The position numbers and the translations under genes were made by a program. Positions 52,702-61,628 of a stretch of 64,000 nucleotides of DNA are shown here, piece by piece (position 1 is the first letter of the stretch; each line of letters begins with the position of its first letter). The stretch is from Acidimicrobiaceae bacterium (GTDB lineage Bacteria; Actinomycetota; Acidimicrobiia; Acidimicrobiales; RAAP-2), in the NCBI GenBank assembly GCA_947455165.1, contig CANGMP010000001.1:1-64000 (forward strand), written 5' to 3'. The notes under the pieces were generated by a model. It had not been told where the DNA came from. It saw nothing but the letters and a program-made list of their open reading frames with translations, and did not search any database.

Positions 52702-54021
52702 TTAGTTCATGCGGTTAAAGAGCGTTCCTGTCAATTCGGAAATTGGGATACGCACCTGCTCCATCGTGTCACGATCGCGCAACGTGACGGCGTTGTCTTC
52801 CAGCGAATCGAAGTCCACGGTTACGCAAAATGGCGTACCGACTTCGTCCTGTCGACGGTAACGACGGCCAATTGACTGGGTTACGTCGTAGTCAACCATG
52901 AAGTGGTTCTGAAGGGTTGCCAAAACGCTGCGGGACAGCGCTTCGAGTTCGGGCTTCTTGGAAAGCGGCAAGACGGCCACCTGGTAGGGGGCGAGCCGCC
53001 AGTGGAGACGCAGCACGGTACGCACTTCATCGCCCACGGCTTCTTCTTCGTAGGCCGAGAGCAGGAACGCCATCATCGCGCGAGTCGCGCCGGCGGCTGG
53101 CTCAATCACGTGTGGCGTGTAGCGCTCGTTGGTGGCTTGATCGAAGTACTCGAGCTTGGTGCCGCTGGCCTCACTGTGTGCCTTGAGGTCAAAGTCAGTG
53201 CGGTTGGCGACACCTTCGAGCTCGCCCCAACCCCAGGGGAAGAGGAACTCGATGTCGGCCGTGCCCGTTGAATAGTGACTCAGTTCATCGGGATCGTGGT
53301 GACGGATGCGAATCTTGGAGGCGTCGATACCGAGGTTCTGATACCAGCTGTAGCGCTGATCAATCCAGTACTCAAACCACGTCGGTGATTCGGCCGGCGG
53401 GACGAAGTACTCCATCTCCATTTGTTCGAATTCACGGGTTCGGAACACGAAGTTCTGGGGCGTGATTTCGTTACGGAACGACTTGCCGACCTGGGCAATA
53501 CCAAATGGCGGCTTCTTGCGGGTCGTGGTCTGGACGTTCAAGAAGTTGGTGAACATTCCCTGTGCCGTTTCCGGACGAAGGTAGGCCACGGCACCGTCGT
53601 CTTCCACTGGACCGGCGTGCGTCTTGAACATGAGATTGAATGCGCGGGCCGGGGTCAGGTCGTGGCTGCCACACTTGGGGCAGATGCCGTCAATTTGGTC
53701 TTCCCGAAGTCGCTCATTGCACTGCTTGCAGTCGACTAGGGGGTCGGTGAAAGTGGCCAAGTGACCCGACGCAGCCCAAACGGCCGGGGGCGAGAGAATC
53801 GCGGCATCCAGGCCAACAACGTCGTCACGAAGTTGCACCATGGAACGCCACCAAGCGTTCTTGACGTTACGAAGAAGGAGGACGCCGAGTGGGCCGTAGT
53901 CGTAGGTGGAACGAAAGCCGCCGTAGATTTCGGCCGACGGAAAGACAAATCCCCGACGCTTGGCTAAATTGATGACCTTTTCTAAGAGTTCGGGATTGGG
54001 CGTTGCTTCGGCACTCGACAT
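52702..54021 (-). CDS. glyQS: Glycyl-tRNA synthetase (single-chain, dimeric type)
   Basis: Class II aminoacyl-tRNA synthetase charging tRNA-Gly, 439 residues. Motif-type blocks: GFVFPSAEIYGGFRSTYDYGPLG at the N-terminus, CKQCN and CPKCG zinc pairs (near 98-117), LRPETAQGMFTNF and FRNEITPQNFVFRTREFEQMEMEYF (motif 2), and the C-terminal anticodon-binding domain. It is the alpha2 form, typical of actinobacteria. Starts 3 bases after the hemW stop. Confidence 0.98.
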   Translation of the reverse strand: MSSAEATPNPELLEKVINLAKRRGFVFPSAEIYGGFRSTYDYGPLGVLLLRNVKNAWWRSMVQLRDDVVGLDAAILSPPAVWAASGHLATFTDPLVDCKQCNERLREDQIDGICPKCGSHDLTPARAFNLMFKTHAGPVEDDGAVAYLRPETAQGMFTNFLNVQTTTRKKPPFGIAQVGKSFRNEITPQNFVFRTREFEQMEMEYFVPPAESPTWFEYWIDQRYSWYQNLGIDASKIRIRHHDPDELSHYSTGTADIEFLFPWGWGELEGVANRTDFDLKAHSEASGTKLEYFDQATNERYTPHVIEPAAGATRAMMAFLLSAYEEEAVGDEVRTVLRLHWRLAPYQVAVLPLSKKPELEALSRSVLATLQNHFMVDYDVTQSIGRRYRRQDEVGTPFCVTVDFDSLEDNAVTLRDRDTMEQVRIPISELTGTLFNRMN

Positions 54022-54024
54022 GCC

Positions 54025-55125
54025 CTACAGGCTACCGGACGCCCCATCGCTATTCGAAGAGCGCAACCGGACAATTACCTGATTGGCCAACAGTCGGCCC
54101 TTTTCATTCAGAGTCACCTGACCGCTCTCGATGGCAATGAGGTGTCGGACTTCATTGAGCGACTCGAAGGCCTCGAGCGGAACGCCACGGCGCGTTCGCA
54201 GGGCCAACGATTCGGCTTCGAAGGCCTGCGACTGGGGGCTGACGACTTCCTCGCCGCCACGCGGTGATGTACCACTGGTAACGAGCGAGATGTATCGATC
54301 CGGCGTGCGCACATTCCACCAGCGCAGGCCGTCTTGGTGAGAATGTGCGGCCGAGCCGAATCCGATGTAGTTGCCGTGATCCCAGTACACGTGGTTATGA
54401 CGACACTCGTGGCCCGGGCGAGCCCAGTTGGAGATCTCTTCCCACTCGTACCCGGCCTCATCGAGAAGTTCACCGACGACGTCGTACGCGTCGGCCGAAT
54501 CGTCCTCATCGGGGTGGCGACTTTCATCGCGACCGAGAGGTGTTGCCGGTTCTGGCGTCAAGACGTAGCAACTGATGTGGGGCGGCGGAAACGGCAGCGA
54601 GGTGATGTCTTTCACGGTGGCACGAACATCATCGAGCGATTCGGCGCGAGATCCGACGATGAGGTCCATATTCCATGTCGCAAAACCGGCTTCGGTAACG
54701 GCGCGACTGACCTGTTCGTGCGCCATCGTGCCGTGTCGCCGTCCGAGATCGGCGAGCACAGCGGCCTGCGTTGACTGCACGCCAAAGCTCATACGAGTCA
54801 CGCCGCCCTGGCGATAAGCGCTGAGTCGCTCTAAGGATGCGTCTTCGGGATTGCACTCAACCGTTACCTCGGCATCGTCGGCACGTGGAATGGCATGCAA
54901 GATCTCCAAGAGCTGGCTAACGCTGAGGCGAGACGGCGTCCCACCACCGAAAAAGACGGTGTCGGCCACCGGCATTCCCGCGTCGACGGCGTCGTGGATC
55001 TCTCGCACGACACACGTGACGTACTCCTCCATGAGATGATCGCGGTCTGAGTAAGTGGCAAAGGCGCAGTAGTCGCAGCGATGTGCGCAAAATGGCACGT
55101 GGACGTAGACGCCAAAATCAGCCAC
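54025..55125 (-). CDS. hemW: Radical SAM heme chaperone HemW
   Basis: HemW (formerly annotated HemN-like oxygen-independent coproporphyrinogen oxidase), 366 residues from the GTG at 55125. The radical-SAM cluster is CAHRCDYC (C13, C17, C20), with GGGTPSRLSVSQL and RMSFGVQS; the third Cys arrangement CxxxCxxC followed by the HemW-type C-terminal domain distinguishes it from HemN. A longer frame starts at 55194, within phr; the GTG overlaps the photolyase stop by 8 bases. HemW delivers heme to respiratory enzymes. Confidence 0.93.
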   Translation of the reverse strand: MADFGVYVHVPFCAHRCDYCAFATYSDRDHLMEEYVTCVVREIHDAVDAGMPVADTVFFGGGTPSRLSVSQLLEILHAIPRADDAEVTVECNPEDASLERLSAYRQGGVTRMSFGVQSTQAAVLADLGRRHGTMAHEQVSRAVTEAGFATWNMDLIVGSRAESLDDVRATVKDITSLPFPPPHISCYVLTPEPATPLGRDESRHPDEDDSADAYDVVGELLDEAGYEWEEISNWARPGHECRHNHVYWDHGNYIGFGSAAHSHQDGLRWWNVRTPDRYISLVTSGTSPRGGEEVVSPQSQAFEAESLALRTRRGVPLEAFESLNEVRHLIAIESGQVTLNEKGRLLANQVIVRLRSSNSDGASGSL

Positions 55126-56539
55126 GGTTCGCCGCGGTCTCGCGGGCAAGCGCAAATCGGCGGAGCGCCTCATCGCGCTCGGTCTTTGCGTCAATGATCG
55201 GGCGCACGTAGTTCGGCGGAGCTAAGAGCCCGTCACCACCCCCGGGCTGAAGACACTGCGGCGCGGCCACACCCGATAGTTCCGGAATGAACTGGTGCAC
55301 AAAAGCACCATCGGGATCAAACCGCTCTGCTTGAAGTGTTGGATTAAAGACTCGGTGATAGGGCGCGGCGTCGGTCCCCGTCCCGGCCGCCCACTGCCAG
55401 CCGTGCTGATTCGAGGCCACGTCGCCGTCGAGGAGACGCCACATAAACCACTTGGCCCCCCATCGCCAGTCGAGGTGTAGATGCTTTACGAGGAAAGATG
55501 CGGCCACCATTCGTACGCGGTTGTGCATCCAGCCGGTGTCGAGAAGTTGTCGCATGCCGGCGTCAACGAGGGGATATCCAGTTTCGCCTCGGGCCCAAGC
55601 GCGAAATCGCTCGCGGGCCTTGGCGTCGGTATCGACTGGCAGGTGGTTCATCGTCGGCTGAAGCACGTCATAACTCGAGTGGGGATTATGAAACAACACG
55701 TCGGCGTAGAACTCGCGCCAGGCAATCTCGGAGACAAAGACTCGCCGGTCATCGCTGTCACCGAGCACAGAGTGCACCACTTGGCGTGGGTGTATCGATC
55801 CGAAGCGCAGGTGCGGACTCAGCTGAGACGTTCCCGGCACGCTGGGGATATTGCGGTCCGTCCCGTACTGGTCGACGCGTGGCGCAAACTCGGCCAGCAT
55901 CTGGGCTGCTGCGCGCTCCCCCGCGGCCGGCGTCGGCGCCGGCGCAAGTTCGACTATGTCTCCGAAGTACTCAGGCCATGCCCGTCCGGCCAGTTCAACC
56001 ATTCGCGCGAGAGACTCAGTGGAGGCTGAGACCCACTGAGGCGTGCTCGGTGGCGCAAGTGGTTCAGGAATTTCAAAGGTGTCCCAGACTCGGCGAAATG
56101 GGGTGAAAACCTTGTAGGGCTCGTGGGACTGAGAAAAGACAGAGCCGGGACGCACTATGTACGGCGAATCGATCAACCGGAGAGGGACGTCGCCGAGCAG
56201 CTGAGCGACCCGAGCATCACGATCTCGAGCCGCCGGGGTGAACTCTTCAGTGGCGAAGACTTCCGTGACGCCAAGTTCTTTCACGAGAGCCGGAAGAACG
56301 ACACGCGGGTCACCGTAGCGAACTACCAACGCACCACCCAGCAACGAGTCCAACGAGTCCAACGTCTCAGCGAGAAAGCCAACCCGAGTGGGACCAGCGC
56401 CTCGCAGCAGCGTTTCGTCGGCGCAGAAGAATGGCACGACACCCGACACACCGGCACTCTCGAGTGCTTCCAGGAGGGCTCGGTTGTCGGCGAGGCGTAG
56501 GTCTCGACGAAACCAAAAGAGAGCAGGACCACGCGACAT
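55118..56539 (-). CDS. phr: Deoxyribodipyrimidine photolyase (class I)
   Basis: Blue-light DNA repair enzyme for cyclobutane pyrimidine dimers, 473 residues from the ATG at 56539. N-terminal alpha/beta domain ALFWFRRDLRLADNRALLEAL; C-terminal FAD domain with LRFGSIHPRQV, WREFYADVLF, TGYPLVDAGMRQLLDTGWMHNRVRM and WQWAAGTGTDAAPYHRVFNP. The frame could be extended upstream to 56821, but that would cover the end of recO and add nothing recognisable. It is co-transcribed with recO (10-base gap) and hemW. Confidence 0.96.
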   Translation of the reverse strand: MSRGPALFWFRRDLRLADNRALLEALESAGVSGVVPFFCADETLLRGAGPTRVGFLAETLDSLDSLLGGALVVRYGDPRVVLPALVKELGVTEVFATEEFTPAARDRDARVAQLLGDVPLRLIDSPYIVRPGSVFSQSHEPYKVFTPFRRVWDTFEIPEPLAPPSTPQWVSASTESLARMVELAGRAWPEYFGDIVELAPAPTPAAGERAAAQMLAEFAPRVDQYGTDRNIPSVPGTSQLSPHLRFGSIHPRQVVHSVLGDSDDRRVFVSEIAWREFYADVLFHNPHSSYDVLQPTMNHLPVDTDAKARERFRAWARGETGYPLVDAGMRQLLDTGWMHNRVRMVAASFLVKHLHLDWRWGAKWFMWRLLDGDVASNQHGWQWAAGTGTDAAPYHRVFNPTLQAERFDPDGAFVHQFIPELSGVAAPQCLQPGGGDGLLAPPNYVRPIIDAKTERDEALRRFALARETAANRG

Positions 56540-56549
56540 CAGTGCGACC

Positions 56550-57296
56550 CTACCGGTGAGGCTCGGCAGGTAGGGCCTGGTTGAGCGATCGCGCCACCCG
56601 AAGCCGCTTACCGAAGTGCTGCTCGATGGCCTCGCTGGCCAGCGCGGCGACTTCGGCCGTTCCGGCGACCTGTCCATCTCGGAGTACTCCGGCAAGGTCT
56701 CCAAGTAGTAACCGACGCAACAGCACGACGGCATCGCCAGAGACGGGACGGCCCGAACGACAGGCCACGCACAAGAGTCCACCAGCTTCGGCGTTAAAGG
56801 AAACCAATGGACCTTCAGCACCGCAGTTCACACACTCATCGAGCTGGGGTGCCGAGCCGTCGATGGCCAACATCTTGAAGTAGAAGGCCGCCGGCACGAG
56901 ATGAGGGGCGAAGTCGGGATTCTCTAGTGACTGAAGGGCTCGAGCGAGCATCGTGAAGATTTCAATGTCCGGTTCATTGTCGGTCGGGATGGCATCAACA
57001 ACTTCCACGAGGGCCAGCGCCGCCGACAATCGATCGAAGTCTTGGCGCAGTGCGCTGAAGCGATGGACGTGTTGTACCTGGCGTACCTGGAGAAGCTCTC
57101 CGCGCCCTTCGGCCAGGAGGATGTCCACGTGAGCCATAACCTCAAGACCACTGCCAAGTTTGCTCGTGGTCTTGCGAACACCTCGGGCAATGGCCCGAAG
57201 CTTGCCGTGCGACTTTGACCACAACACGACGACTCGATCGGACTCCCCAGACTTATACGTACGGAGAACGATGGCTTCGTCCCGAAGGGTGTTCAC
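56550..57296 (-). CDS. recO: DNA repair protein RecO
   Basis: Recombination mediator of the RecFOR pathway, 248 residues: OB-fold N-terminus (DEAIVLRTYKSGESDRVVVLWSKSHGKLRAIARG, seen from residue 6), followed by a helical part and the zinc-binding C-terminal cysteines CVNCGAEGPL and CVACRSGRP. It overlaps the small membrane gene by 4 bases. Confidence 0.95.
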   Translation of the reverse strand: MNTLRDEAIVLRTYKSGESDRVVVLWSKSHGKLRAIARGVRKTTSKLGSGLEVMAHVDILLAEGRGELLQVRQVQHVHRFSALRQDFDRLSAALALVEVVDAIPTDNEPDIEIFTMLARALQSLENPDFAPHLVPAAFYFKMLAIDGSAPQLDECVNCGAEGPLVSFNAEAGGLLCVACRSGRPVSGDAVVLLRRLLLGDLAGVLRDGQVAGTAEVAALASEAIEQHFGKRLRVARSLNQALPAEPHR

Positions 57297-57502
57297 TGGT
57301 CGTCGTTGCGCTTCCGAAACTGTTGTGGCTTGCGCTCAATACCCATAAACCGGTTCAACCAGTTCCCTCCGCCGACTAAGACGCCGAGAATGAGGGGCAG
57401 CATTAACGGTGGCACCCAGCGACTGGCTCCGTTGAGGGCAATGACCCAAAGGCCGATATAGATCAGTCCTCCGAGAACAATGGCGAGGCGGCGATAGGTC
57501 AC
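57293..57502 (-). CDS. Small two-helix membrane protein
   Basis: 69-residue protein with two hydrophobic segments (residues 5-23 LAIVLGGLIYIGLWVIALN and about 30-50 VPPLMLPLILGVLVGGG) and a basic C-terminus (RKPQQFRKRNDDQ). I do not recognise a family. It overlaps both neighbours by 4 bases (uppS stop, recO start), so it is fully coupled between a cell-wall lipid carrier enzyme and a DNA repair gene; its conservation should be checked. Confidence 0.7.
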   Translation of the reverse strand: MTYRRLAIVLGGLIYIGLWVIALNGASRWVPPLMLPLILGVLVGGGNWLNRFMGIERKPQQFRKRNDDQ

Positions 57503-58239
57503 TTTTCAAGCCCTCCGTAACGGCGTTCACGCTGCTGGAATTCACGAATGGCCTCATACAAGTGCTCGCGGCGAAAGTCGGGCCACAGCACATCAGTGAA
57601 GACGAGCTCGGAGTAGGCAATCTCCCAGAGCAGATAGTTCGAAATACGGAACTCACCAGACGTTCGAACCATCAGGTCGGGGTCGGGAAACTCGGGATGG
57701 TAGAGACGGGCGCGAATGGCCTTTTCGTCAATCTTGTTGACGGGTACCTTGTCGGCCACCAGCTGCTTGACGGCGTCCACGATCTCGGCACGGCCTCCGT
57801 AGTTAAAGGCCATGTTGAGCGTCATCACCTTGTTGTTCTTGGTGAGCTCGGCCGCCTCGTCCATGTTCTTTAAGACACGGCGTGGCACGCGCCAATCGCG
57901 ACGACCACTAAACGTGATCTTCACACCCTCGGCATTGAGCTCGTCACGGCGACGCTTCAACAGCGACTCGTTAAAGCCCATGAGATAGCGAACTTCATCG
58001 ACGGGGCGGCGCCAGTTCTCTGTTGAAAAGGCGTAGACCGTCAATACTTCGACCCCGGCGGCGAGTGCGCCGTAGGCGGCATCCACGAGCGCCTCTTCGC
58101 CGGCGGCGTGGCCATCGGTTCGAGGCAGTCCCCGTTGCTGCGCCCATCGTCCATTGCCATCCATCACTACCGCAACATGTCGCGGCATTCGGTCAAGATC
58201 CAACCATTGAGGAAGCGGGACGGGGCGAGGATCTGGCAC
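57499..58239 (-). CDS. uppS: Isoprenyl transferase / undecaprenyl diphosphate synthase
   Basis: cis-Prenyltransferase that makes the long polyprenyl diphosphate used for peptidoglycan and other envelope polymers; 246 residues. Motifs: HVAVVMDGNGRWAQQRG (Asp27), YAFSTENWRRP, MAFNYGGRAEIVDAVK, PDLMVRTSGEFRISNYLLWEIAYSE. The GTG start at 58239 carries the leaderless-type box TAGGTT 6 bases upstream. It begins the minus-strand group uppS-small protein-recO-phr-hemW-glyQS. Confidence 0.97.
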   Translation of the reverse strand: MPDPRPVPLPQWLDLDRMPRHVAVVMDGNGRWAQQRGLPRTDGHAAGEEALVDAAYGALAAGVEVLTVYAFSTENWRRPVDEVRYLMGFNESLLKRRRDELNAEGVKITFSGRRDWRVPRRVLKNMDEAAELTKNNKVMTLNMAFNYGGRAEIVDAVKQLVADKVPVNKIDEKAIRARLYHPEFPDPDLMVRTSGEFRISNYLLWEIAYSELVFTDVLWPDFRREHLYEAIREFQQRERRYGGLEK

Positions 58240-58245
58240 GTAAAA

Positions 58246-58251
58246 AACCTA
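58246..58251 (-). promoter_or_regulatory. Leaderless-type -10 box (uppS)
   Basis: On the minus strand TAGGTT is followed by six bases and the GTG at 58239. No ribosome binding site is visible. It mirrors the box of the divergent dinG gene. Confidence 0.55.
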
Positions 58252-58288
58252 GTGGAGAGTGGACCCTCGCGACGTCGTCCTGGAGCCC

Positions 58289-58294
58289 TAGTGT
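58289..58294 (+). promoter_or_regulatory. Leaderless-type -10 box (dinG)
   Basis: TAGTGT followed by six bases and the GTG at 58301; no ribosome binding site. Same spacing as for uppS on the other strand. Confidence 0.5.
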
Positions 58295-58300
58295 TCCCTT

Positions 58301-60271
58301 GTGAAAAGCTTCGACCCCGACGAGGAGTTCCCCTACGTCGAACCGGCCGAAGATGGTGGCATATTTCTCGATGACGACCTCATCGAAGTCTCCGCCGAAG
58401 CCACGCTGGACCTCCTGGAATCGATCGCCGCCGCCCTACCTGGTGGGGGTGAAAGTCGTGAAGGACAACAGCAGATGGCCGGTGCAGTCGCGGCCGCTCT
58501 TTCGCGCAAGCGTCACCTGATTGTCGAAGCCGGTACCGGCGTTGGCAAGTCCCTCGCCTACCTGACGCCGGTAGCCCTGTCGGGGCGTCGCACCGTCATT
58601 GCTACGGCCACCAAAAACCTGCAAGACCAGTTGGCTGCCAAGGATGCGCCGTTGGTGGCCGCCAGGGCACCCGGACTTCGGACGGCGGTGCTGAAGGGTC
58701 GAAGCAACTACTTCTGCCTGCAGCGAGCCGAAGAGGTCGGCCCGGCCGGCGGTCAGGCCAGTTTCGACGATGACGCCGAGGTTCCCAAGACCATGGTCGA
58801 CCAAGTGCGTCGAATTATGGACTGGGCCGAAGAGACCTCCACTGGTGAACGAGACGAGCTCCCCTTTGAGGTAGATGAGCGGGCATGGCGCACCGTTTCG
58901 GTGACGCCGCAACAGTGTCTCGGCCGAATGCAGTGCAAATTCGGCGAGGAGTGCTTTGCCGAAAAGGCGCGTGAGCGGGCTGCGTCATCGGACATCATCA
59001 TCGTAAACACGGCGCTCTACGGCGCCCACCTCGCTACCGACGGCAATATTCTTCCGACACACGACGTCGTCATCTTTGACGAAGCTCACGAGGTCCAAGA
59101 CATTCTGGCCCGCCTCCTCGGCACCAGCATCGAGCCATCTCGCATCCGCGCTACCGCCGGGCTGGTGCGCCAAGCGCTGCCCCCGTCGCAGCGAGATGAC
59201 ATCAAGCCCCTCACAGACGCCGCCGACCAGCTGAGTGATCAGCTCGACCTCGCCGTCGAGCTCGGGGTCGTCGAAGGACTCACTCCTGAGCTCACCCTCA
59301 CTCTCGGCAACATCGGTGCGCTGTTGAATGCCTTGCAGACAGCCGTCAAGCCATCGGGTGCAGACGCCGCCACCGAAGCGCGACGAATTCGCGCGACTCA
59401 GGCCATAACGCACCTCCTCGGTGACCTCGACCGCCTCGTCAAGCTCGGCGCCGACGAACTGATCTGGATCTCTAAAGAAGGCACGGAGACCATCATCAAC
59501 TTGTCGCTCATTACGGTCGGTGACATCTTGCGTGAATCACTCTGGCCCAGCGTGACGGCCATCTTCACCAGTGCCACCATTCCCGACACCCTGTCAAAGA
59601 ACCTCGGACTGCCGACCGACCAGACCGACATTCTGAATGTGCAGAGCCCCTTTGACTACCCCAACAATGCACTGCTCTACGTGGCCAAACATCTTCCCGA
59701 CCGCAAGGACGAAACGACGTACACGCCCAAGATGATTGACGAACTCGTCACCCTCATCGAGGCGGCCGGCGGCCGGACATTGGCCCTCTTTACCAACCGG
59801 CGGTACATGGAGTCCGTGGCCGCCGAAGTGGCCAAGCGAATCGACACACCGGTCCTCGTCCAGGGCGATCGAGCCAAGGCCAAACTGCTCGACATGTTCC
59901 GCTCCGACGAGTCGGCCAGCCTCTTTGCGGTGGCTTCGTTTTGGCAAGGGGTCGACGTTCCCGGAAAGTCTCTTTCGCTCGTGACCGTCGATCGACTGCC
60001 GTTCCAACCACCCACCGATCCCGTCGGTAAAGCGCGTCGCGAACGGGCAGGCGACCGCGGTTTTTACGAGGTCGATCTCCCTCGGGCCACGATGATGCTG
60101 GCTCAGGGCGCGGGGCGACTTATTCGAAGCGCCGAAGATCGCGGCGTGGTGGCCGTCTTTGACAACCGGTTAGCGACCGCCACGTATCGACACCAAATCC
60201 TCAAGCGCCTCCCGCCCATGAAGCGGACCGTCACCATAAACGACTGCGTCGACTTCTTAAAAACGATTTAG
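58301..60271 (+). CDS. dinG: DinG/XPD-family Fe-S DNA helicase
   Basis: ATP-dependent 5'-3' DNA helicase of the DinG/YoaA group, 656 residues. Walker A VEAGTGVGKSLAYL (about 75-88), DEAH box FDEAHEVQD, four cysteines around the Fe-S site (YFCLQR, QQCLGRMQCKFGEECF), and the C-terminal QGAGRLIRSAEDRGVVAVFDNR. Probably resolves R-loops or G-quadruplex and acts in repair. It is convergent with trmO (4-base overlap). Confidence 0.95.
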   Translation: MKSFDPDEEFPYVEPAEDGGIFLDDDLIEVSAEATLDLLESIAAALPGGGESREGQQQMAGAVAAALSRKRHLIVEAGTGVGKSLAYLTPVALSGRRTVIATATKNLQDQLAAKDAPLVAARAPGLRTAVLKGRSNYFCLQRAEEVGPAGGQASFDDDAEVPKTMVDQVRRIMDWAEETSTGERDELPFEVDERAWRTVSVTPQQCLGRMQCKFGEECFAEKARERAASSDIIIVNTALYGAHLATDGNILPTHDVVIFDEAHEVQDILARLLGTSIEPSRIRATAGLVRQALPPSQRDDIKPLTDAADQLSDQLDLAVELGVVEGLTPELTLTLGNIGALLNALQTAVKPSGADAATEARRIRATQAITHLLGDLDRLVKLGADELIWISKEGTETIINLSLITVGDILRESLWPSVTAIFTSATIPDTLSKNLGLPTDQTDILNVQSPFDYPNNALLYVAKHLPDRKDETTYTPKMIDELVTLIEAAGGRTLALFTNRRYMESVAAEVAKRIDTPVLVQGDRAKAKLLDMFRSDESASLFAVASFWQGVDVPGKSLSLVTVDRLPFQPPTDPVGKARRERAGDRGFYEVDLPRATMMLAQGAGRLIRSAEDRGVVAVFDNRLATATYRHQILKRLPPMKRTVTINDCVDFLKTI

Positions 60272-60726
60272 AAGTAGTCGAGGCCAATTTCGTCGGCCCA
60301 CCGTGGCGCAACAACCTCGCCCCGCGGTCCGTTCCAGCGAAATACGGGCTTAATGTCCAATACCGGAGTGCCGTCAACTCCATCGAGCCCTTGAACAAAC
60401 AGCGTTCGGCCGTCAATTCGTTCGAGTCGAGCGATTGAGACCAAAAGACGATTCGGACGATCTTTGTTCCGTTGAGCGAAGATTCCAACATTCGGCCACT
60501 CGGCATTGCCACGTGGATGGCGCCGCCAAGGCGCAGGGGGAACCTCGGCAGCCCGGTCGGCTACGAGCACGAACTCCAGGTGGCTGAACTGCTCTAACCC
60601 AATTAGGGCTTCACTCGGAACATCGTCGTCCAGCTCGACGGTAGTGGACACGCCGTCCCACTGGTCATCAAGCAGCTCGACTCGTAAACTTCGAACCCAG
60701 GCAACCGGCCGCAGCTCGAAAACCAT
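60268..60726 (-). CDS. trmO: TsaA/TrmO-like tRNA methyltransferase
   Basis: 152-residue TrmO (TsaA, UPF0066) protein: LEQFSHLEFVLVADRA, RHPRGNAEWPNVGIFAQRNKDRPNRL and QGLDGVDGTPVLDIKPVF are the family blocks. TrmO methylates t6A37 of tRNA-Thr using SAM; the family also includes homologues with unknown substrates. It is shorter than E. coli TrmO, lacking the C-terminal extension. Shares one base with era. Confidence 0.88.
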   Translation of the reverse strand: MVFELRPVAWVRSLRVELLDDQWDGVSTTVELDDDVPSEALIGLEQFSHLEFVLVADRAAEVPPAPWRRHPRGNAEWPNVGIFAQRNKDRPNRLLVSIARLERIDGRTLFVQGLDGVDGTPVLDIKPVFRWNGPRGEVVAPRWADEIGLDYF

Positions 60727-61628
60727 TAGTAACCCAATCGGTCCAGTACGTCGTTGCGCTGCTGCCAGCCCGGCTCGACCCGAACGCGAAGTTCCAAGAA
60801 AGCACCTTCGGGCATCTGCTTGCGAACCTCTGTACCAACGTCCTTCAAAATCAGACCACCCTTGCCGATGACCATTCCCTTTTGGGAGTCACGCTCGACA
60901 AGGATCTCGACCGTGACATTCGGCCATTCAAAGTTGGAAACTCGGCAGTGGATGGAGTGGGGAATCTCTTCGCGCATCTTGCGGAAGAGTTGCTCGCGAA
61001 CCAACTCGGCGATGTATTCGGCCTCGGGGATATCCGACACTTCATCCTCAGGGTAGAAGAAGGGGCCGTCGGGCATCCGTGCTGCGACGAAGTTCACGAA
61101 TTCCGGCACGCCTCGACCGATCTTGGCCGAAAGTGGGAAGAACTCAACCCGTGTAGCGGCGGCCTGGGCGTTTAACTTGTCGGCGAGCTCATCGATCACC
61201 TTGGAAGCAGCCAGAAGGTGCTTGGCAATCTCTTCGTGTGGCGTTCGGTCAATCTTGTTCACCAGCACAATGGGAGCGGGCCCGTGGGCACCACAGGCCT
61301 CGAGCATGGCGCTCAACACCTGGCGATCACCGGGCCCGATTTCACCACGAGCTTCAATCACTGCGACCACCACGTCAACGCCTGAGGCGGAGGAGCGGGC
61401 CGTGTTGTTCATTCGACCACCCAGTGTTGACTTCGGGCGGTGAATGCCCGGCGTGTCAACGAAGATGATCTGCGTTTCATCCTCGGTCCAGATACCCCGC
61501 ACTGCGTTGCGCGTGGTGTGCGGAGTCGACGAGGTGATGGAAACTTTGGCCCCAACGATGGCGTTGAGGAGGGTCGACTTTCCAACATTGGGTCGCCCGA
61601 GGATGGCGACAAATCCCGACTTGGTCAC
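60726..61628 (-). CDS. era: GTPase Era
   Basis: Ras-like GTPase with a KH domain, needed for 16S rRNA maturation; 300 residues. G1 GRPNVGKSTL (11-20), G3 DTPGIHRPKS, G4 NKID, and the KH domain near 225-280 with IVERDSQ...GKGGLILKDVG. The C-terminal end is usual. Overlaps the CorC-like gene by 4 bases. The order phoH-ybeY-corC-era is a conserved block. Confidence 0.98.
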   Translation of the reverse strand: MTKSGFVAILGRPNVGKSTLLNAIVGAKVSITSSTPHTTRNAVRGIWTEDETQIIFVDTPGIHRPKSTLGGRMNNTARSSASGVDVVVAVIEARGEIGPGDRQVLSAMLEACGAHGPAPIVLVNKIDRTPHEEIAKHLLAASKVIDELADKLNAQAAATRVEFFPLSAKIGRGVPEFVNFVAARMPDGPFFYPEDEVSDIPEAEYIAELVREQLFRKMREEIPHSIHCRVSNFEWPNVTVEILVERDSQKGMVIGKGGLILKDVGTEVRKQMPEGAFLELRVRVEPGWQQRNDVLDRLGY

